Below are positions 7,764 to 10,479 of a DNA stretch of 10,479 nucleotides, in pieces (within the stretch, counting starts at the first letter, position 1; each line of letters starts with the position of its first letter). Both the position numbers and the translations under genes were made by a program. Under the pieces are notes generated by a model. The model was not told the origin of the DNA and did no database searches. It was given only the letters and a program-made list of their open reading frames with translations. This DNA is from Clostridiales bacterium (GTDB taxonomy: Bacteria; Bacillota; Clostridia; Peptostreptococcales; T1SED10-28). The stretch is from assembly GCA_007134725.1 (NCBI GenBank), contig SLKF01000190.1:1-10479 (forward strand), written 5' to 3'.

Positions 7764-7774
7764 CAACACTGTAC

Positions 7775-8902
7775 TTATGCAGATTTTCCGTGCATTTCTT
7801 TCGGTTTGGCAAAAATCATTCTTCCGGCGGCGGTTTGAAGCACACTGGTAACTAAGACTTCTATGGTCTTTCCGATGTGTTTTCTACCGCTCTCCACAAC
7901 AATCATGGTGCCATCATCAAGGTAGGCGAGTCCTTGCCCCGACTCTTTTCCATCCTTAATAACCTCTACTTCCATTTCTTCCCCGGGAAGAACAACGGGT
8001 TTTACTGCGTTGGCCAATTCATTAATATTAAGAACGGGAACTCCTTGAAATTCAGCTACTTTGTTTAGATTATAGTCATTGGTAATTACTTTTCCTCCCA
8101 ATTGCTGTGCGAGTTTCAAGAGTTTTACATCCACTTCTAAATTTTCTTCATAGGCCTGTTCAAACCCATGATCCAGTATGATTACTTCGATCTTGAGTTC
8201 TTTTTGAATGATGTTTAAAATATCCAGTCCTCTTCTTCCCCGATTACGCTTCAAGGATGCGGAAGAATCCGCCACATGACGAAGCTCTTCGAGAACAAAC
8301 TCCGGAATAATCAATGGTCCTTCCAAAAATTCCGTTTTACAGATATCCGCAATCCGCCCATCAATAATGACGCTGGTATCTAGAATTTTAGGACAGGGCT
8401 TGTAGCTTTCATTTTTTATTTTTTCAATTTCTTTGTCACAGTCTTTTTGACTATCCAACCCTCTAAAAGAATTTAATATGGATAAGTCCTGTCCTCTTTT
8501 GGTCGCTAGGCTTACTCCTAAATATCCCAGGAAAATCGCCACCAGTACCGAAAGAATTGTTCCGATAAAGGGAAAGGGAATATTCATGAGTAATCTACTG
8601 ATAATATAGGCTATAATAAGGCCTACAACAAGTCCAATGGATCCAAAGATAATATCCGAAGTCGGAACTTTTGCCAACTCCCTTTCGATCCAGTTTGCCA
8701 CACCTCTACCGAATGTAATGATTAATGGAGAAATCAAAAAAAATATAAGTCCGCCGATAAATAATGATACCGAATATCCCAAAACCATATACCAGAAGTT
8801 CTCCGTGATATTCTCATAAAATTGGGCTCCGTTGTAAAAAAGCAATACTCCCGATACTCCCCCCAGCAAGGCAAAAATCCACCTTACAATTTTGTTAACC
8901 AT
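7775..8902 (-). CDS. yacL: Membrane-anchored PIN/TRAM-domain protein, YacL family
   Basis: 375 aa. The N-terminus has about four membrane segments (near 5-22, 38-63, 84-103 and 111-133). A linker then leads to a PIN nuclease-like domain (172-295) with acidic residues in place: D175 in KILDTSVIIDGR, E205/E206 in FVLEELRH, D258, and D276 in ITNDYNLNK. A C-terminal TRAM domain (about 304-365) is a predicted RNA-binding fold. The cytoplasmic PIN plus TRAM suggests an RNase tethered to the membrane, but the substrate of this family is not established to my knowledge. The neighbours radA and ispD match yacL in B. subtilis. GGAGGTG lies before the ATG. Confidence 0.93.
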   Translation of the reverse strand: MVNKIVRWIFALLGGVSGVLLFYNGAQFYENITENFWYMVLGYSVSLFIGGLIFFLISPLIITFGRGVANWIERELAKVPTSDIIFGSIGLVVGLIIAYIISRLLMNIPFPFIGTILSVLVAIFLGYLGVSLATKRGQDLSILNSFRGLDSQKDCDKEIEKIKNESYKPCPKILDTSVIIDGRIADICKTEFLEGPLIIPEFVLEELRHVADSSASLKRNRGRRGLDILNIIQKELKIEVIILDHGFEQAYEENLEVDVKLLKLAQQLGGKVITNDYNLNKVAEFQGVPVLNINELANAVKPVVLPGEEMEVEVIKDGKESGQGLAYLDDGTMIVVESGRKHIGKTIEVLVTSVLQTAAGRMIFAKPKEMHGKSA

Positions 8903-8927
8903 TCCTTCACCTCCAATTTAATATTTT

Positions 8928-8957
8928 ATTATAATTGTGTTCATGTATAAATGCAGA
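8928..8957 (-). promoter_or_regulatory. Possible weak promoter for yacL
   Basis: A perfect -10 TATAAT (8928-8933) lies about 25 bp upstream of the yacL start. The best -35 at 18-bp spacing is TCTGCA (8952-8957), matching only three of six. No U-tract terminator follows carD, so read-through from carD is also likely. Confidence 0.35.
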
Positions 8958-9029
8958 GGTTCCAACTACGGTCCCTCTGTGCCCCTTCCCCCTAAATCCT
9001 TGAAATCCAGCGCCTTTCCATGCCAAGTA

Positions 9030-9506
9030 TTATTCAATCATGGCTTCTATTTCTTCCAATAAGTCCTCTTTACTTCTTTCCGTAGCTAAAATCAATTCAC
9101 TGAGCAGCACTTGTTTCGCATTTTGCATGATTTTTCTTTCTCCTGTGGATAATGCTTTTTCCCGGTCTTTTAAGGTTAAATTCCTCACTACTTCCGCTAC
9201 TTCAAAAACATCTCCGGTCTTTATTCGATCCATGTTTGCCCGGTACCTTTTATTCCAATTCGCGGACATTTCCGTAATCTGCGCCGAAAGAACAGCAAAC
9301 ACCAGTTCCACTTCTTTTGTATTGATGATTTCCCGGATGCCGATTTGATCCATACCGTCTAAAGGAATCATGACCTTCATATCATCCAGAGGCATTTTCA
9401 TAATATAATATCGTCGTAACTCTCCAAGAATTTCTTTCTCTTCAATCGCTTCAATAACCCCCGCTCCATGAACGGGATAAACCACTTTATCACCAATAGT
9501 ATACAT
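9030..9506 (-). CDS. carD: CarD/CdnL-family transcription regulator
   Basis: 158 aa. The N-terminal part, starting MYTIGDKVVYPVHGAGVIEAI and running to about residue 60, is the Tudor-like RNA polymerase beta-binding domain shared with Mfd (CarD_CdnL_TRCF). The rest (about 70-158) is helical and contains the NWNKRYRANMDRIKTGD stretch typical of the DNA-binding half. In mycobacteria and myxobacteria CarD/CdnL stabilises promoter open complexes, especially at rRNA promoters; the role in Clostridia is inferred. It has GGAGG seven bases before the ATG and two good promoters. The neighbouring gene on the other side is divergent. Confidence 0.92.
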   Translation of the reverse strand: MYTIGDKVVYPVHGAGVIEAIEEKEILGELRRYYIMKMPLDDMKVMIPLDGMDQIGIREIINTKEVELVFAVLSAQITEMSANWNKRYRANMDRIKTGDVFEVAEVVRNLTLKDREKALSTGERKIMQNAKQVLLSELILATERSKEDLLEEIEAMIE

Positions 9507-9542
9507 ATAATTTCCTCCAAATCTCTATTTGCTCTCTTCTAA

Positions 9543-9571
9543 ATTATACCCCATCCCACTTGAACAGTCAA
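9543..9571 (-). promoter_or_regulatory. carD promoter, proximal
   Basis: TTGACT (9566-9571), 17-bp spacer, perfect TATAAT (9543-9548). The transcription start would be near 9536, leaving about 30 nt before the carD ATG. Confidence 0.8.
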
Positions 9572-9582
9572 ACAAACCAGAT

Positions 9583-9611
9583 ATTCTATCATAGGCCTTT
9601 TTCGCTGTCAA
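9583..9611 (-). promoter_or_regulatory. carD promoter, distal
   Basis: Perfect TTGACA (9606-9611), 17-bp spacer, TAGAAT (9583-9588) preceded by a TGn extended -10. It lies exactly 40 bp upstream of the proximal promoter. Confidence 0.65.
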
Positions 9612-9679
9612 TATTCTTTTTTCATGATCCTGTTTCCCCGGTTTCCATGGCTGTTTTGCTAAATAATCCTTCATTTTCA

Positions 9680-9709
9680 TTGACAATAGGTTCTTTGAAA
9701 AAGTATAAT
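9680..9709 (+). promoter_or_regulatory. Consensus sigma-A promoter for the 132-aa plus-strand gene
   Basis: TTGACA (9680-9685) and TATAAT (9704-9709), both perfect, with an 18-bp spacer. The start point is near 9716, about 35 nt before the ATG. Confidence 0.85.
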
Positions 9710-9749
9710 AGAACTAACGATTACCAAACAAATCCGAGGGGTTGAAGAT

Positions 9750-10148
9750 ATGGACAAAAGTTTTTCTTTAAGTGAATTTCAATCATTAGTCGATGAAGTG
9801 CTGATTCGTCATAAGAGTATTTTGGATATTTTGAGCAAGGTACAGGAAAGCAGCGCAAGAGTAAATCGCGCCGTTGCCAAGGCCAGTACCAGCTGTGGCT
9901 GCATTAACATCTGTGTCGAAAAACCGGAAATCCCCGACGATGTTACCTTTTCCAAACTGAAGTCCTATATGTCGGATCATGTAGAAGGCAAACTTTGCAA
10001 TACCTGCGAAGAAAAAGTTAAACAGGAGATTTCGAACAATTTATTTTATCTCTTTGCACTATGCAATACTTTTGATTTGGATACGGAAAAAATGACCGAG
10101 GATTATTACAAACAATTAAAGCTTCTCGGAAAGTACGGACTGTTATAA
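9750..10148 (+). CDS. Small Cys-rich protein of unknown function, clostridial type
   Basis: 132 aa, no signal peptide or membrane segment. The N-terminal half is a helix (RHKSILDILSKVQESSARVNRAVAKA) leading to TSCGCINIC (C49, C51, C55). The second half has HVEGKLCNTCEEKV (C83, C86), NLFYLFALCNTFDLD (C105) and LLGKYGLL. The paired CGC and CxxC look like a metal or redox site. I recall similar proteins in Clostridia beside radA/carD, sometimes labelled DUF1573 or MazG-like, but cannot confirm a family or function. GAGGGG lies 8 nt before the ATG and the promoter is consensus, so the gene is surely expressed. It is the only plus-strand gene here and converges with radA on a shared terminator. 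Confidence 0.85.
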   Translation: MDKSFSLSEFQSLVDEVLIRHKSILDILSKVQESSARVNRAVAKASTSCGCINICVEKPEIPDDVTFSKLKSYMSDHVEGKLCNTCEEKVKQEISNNLFYLFALCNTFDLDTEKMTEDYYKQLKLLGKYGLL

Positions 10149-10174
10149 TTTTATATTTCCAATGAAAAGCCGTA

Positions 10175-10206
10175 AAAAGCCAAAGGTTAAACCCTTTGGT
10201 TTTTTT
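10175..10206. terminator. Bidirectional intrinsic terminator between the plus-strand gene and radA
   Basis: CCAAAGG (10180-10186) pairs with CCTTTGG (10193-10199) around a 6-nt loop. T7 (10200-10206) follows on the plus strand and a C then TTTTT on the minus strand, so it can serve both convergent genes. Confidence 0.85.
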
Positions 10207-10240
10207 GTTTTCCACTGCTGATTCCTCTACTTGTTCCTTT

Positions 10241-10306
10241 GGCAATGTCCCCAGCAATGTCTCCGGCAATCTCTCCGGCAATGTCTCCGGCAATCTCTCC
10301 GGCAAG
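10241..10306 (-). repeat. 12-bp tandem repeat, five units plus a half, just after the radA stop
   Basis: Units GGCAAT(G/C)TCTCC start at 10241, 10253, 10265, 10277 and 10289, with a half unit at 10301. The last four alternate G/C at the seventh position, so a 24-bp superunit is visible. On the minus strand each unit would read as LPE(R/T) in the same frame as radA, but behind its stop codon. It lies between radA and the terminator, so it is transcribed as the radA 3' end. Confidence 0.85.
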
Positions 10307-10314
10307 AAGACCCC

Positions 10315-10479
10315 TTAGCGAATGATCTCCTGGACGGCTTCTCTTAAGGTATCCACCCCTAATAGATTTTCCGTATTTTGGTATTGGGTCAGCTTTTTCT
10401 TATTTCGATTGGAAATCATCACCGATTCAAATCCCATCTTCATCCCTTCCTTAATCATTCTTTCCGCCTGGGCCACGGG
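10315..10479 (-). CDS. radA: C-terminal 54 codons of RadA/Sms DNA repair protein, cut by the window edge
   Basis: The visible end reads VAQAERMIKEGMKMGF ... LLGVDTLREAVQEIIR and stops with TAA at 10315-10317. This matches the end of the Lon-like P domain of RadA (AEKRI..A..LGF, then a ...GV.T..EAL end). RadA is a RecA-like helicase for branch migration in recombination and repair. No ATPase motif is in view, so the name rests on this tail plus the neighbourhood (radA precedes yacL in B. subtilis). disA, which usually follows radA, is not here. Confidence 0.7.
   Translation of the reverse strand, partial: PVAQAERMIKEGMKMGFESVMISNRNKKKLTQYQNTENLLGVDTLREAVQEIIR

Noticed and set aside
7596..7769. 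Upstream extension of ispD by 58 codons
   Set aside because: It would begin inside the yacL terminator and cross the 11-bp repeats; the ATG at 7595 has a near-perfect ribosome binding site and gives the family length.
8954..8979. Inverted repeat CAGAGG/CCTCTG between carD and yacL
   Set aside because: Six-bp stem with interior mismatches and no T-tract, so not a terminator I can support; an operator role cannot be shown.
10018..10305. Minus-strand 95-codon ORF starting at TTG with LPER/LPET repeats
   Set aside because: No ribosome binding site, crosses the bidirectional terminator and lies antisense to the well-supported 132-aa gene. It is open mainly because the 12-bp repeat has no stops.

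Overview
This window comes from a low-to-moderate GC Firmicute, most likely an anaerobic member of the Clostridia. The reasons are the gene order, strong GGAGG-type ribosome binding sites, near-consensus sigma-A promoters, use of ThyX, an archaeal/eukaryal-type ProRS and a CarD homologue. It is a variant of the conserved radA - yacL - ispD - ispF - gltX - cysS - mrnC - rlmB block known from Bacillus subtilis, with extra genes (carD, proS, thyX, a small Cys-rich gene). The genus cannot be fixed from the sequence alone.

All recognisable housekeeping genes are on the minus strand, so transcription runs from high to low coordinates. Right edge: the last 54 codons of radA (10315-10479), then a 12-bp tandem repeat array (10241-10306), then a bidirectional terminator (about 10175-10206). 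The only plus-strand gene, a 132-aa Cys-rich protein of unknown function (9750-10148), converges on that terminator from a consensus promoter. Divergent from it is carD (9030-9506), with two near-consensus promoters 40 bp apart. It is followed by the membrane PIN/TRAM gene yacL (7775-8902), which ends at a strong hairpin terminator.

The isoprenoid segment follows: ispD (6876-7595), led by five 11-bp tandem repeats, and ispF (6081-6569), steps 3 and 5 of the MEP pathway. Between them, instead of the usual tight junction or fusion, lies a 306-bp gap. It holds a small frame with its own Shine-Dalgarno sequence, an in-frame UGA next to a Cys codon, and later an in-frame UAG. It is a candidate selenoprotein or a decayed gene, and it is the most unusual item here.

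The aminoacyl-tRNA synthetase segment is proS (4510-5952), gltX (2992-4470) and cysS (1529-2926). proS has a good promoter just after ispF, but a strong intrinsic terminator sits between that promoter and the proS start, which looks like a short attenuator leader. The last group is mrnC (983-1411, 23S rRNA maturation), thyX (206-982, dTMP synthesis) and the start of a probable rlmB (1-156), whose Lys-rich N-terminus contains 15-bp in-frame repeats. The window thus joins translation (tRNA charging, rRNA maturation and methylation), isoprenoid precursor and dTMP synthesis, transcription control (CarD) and DNA repair (RadA). No mobile element, tRNA, rRNA or CRISPR array was seen.
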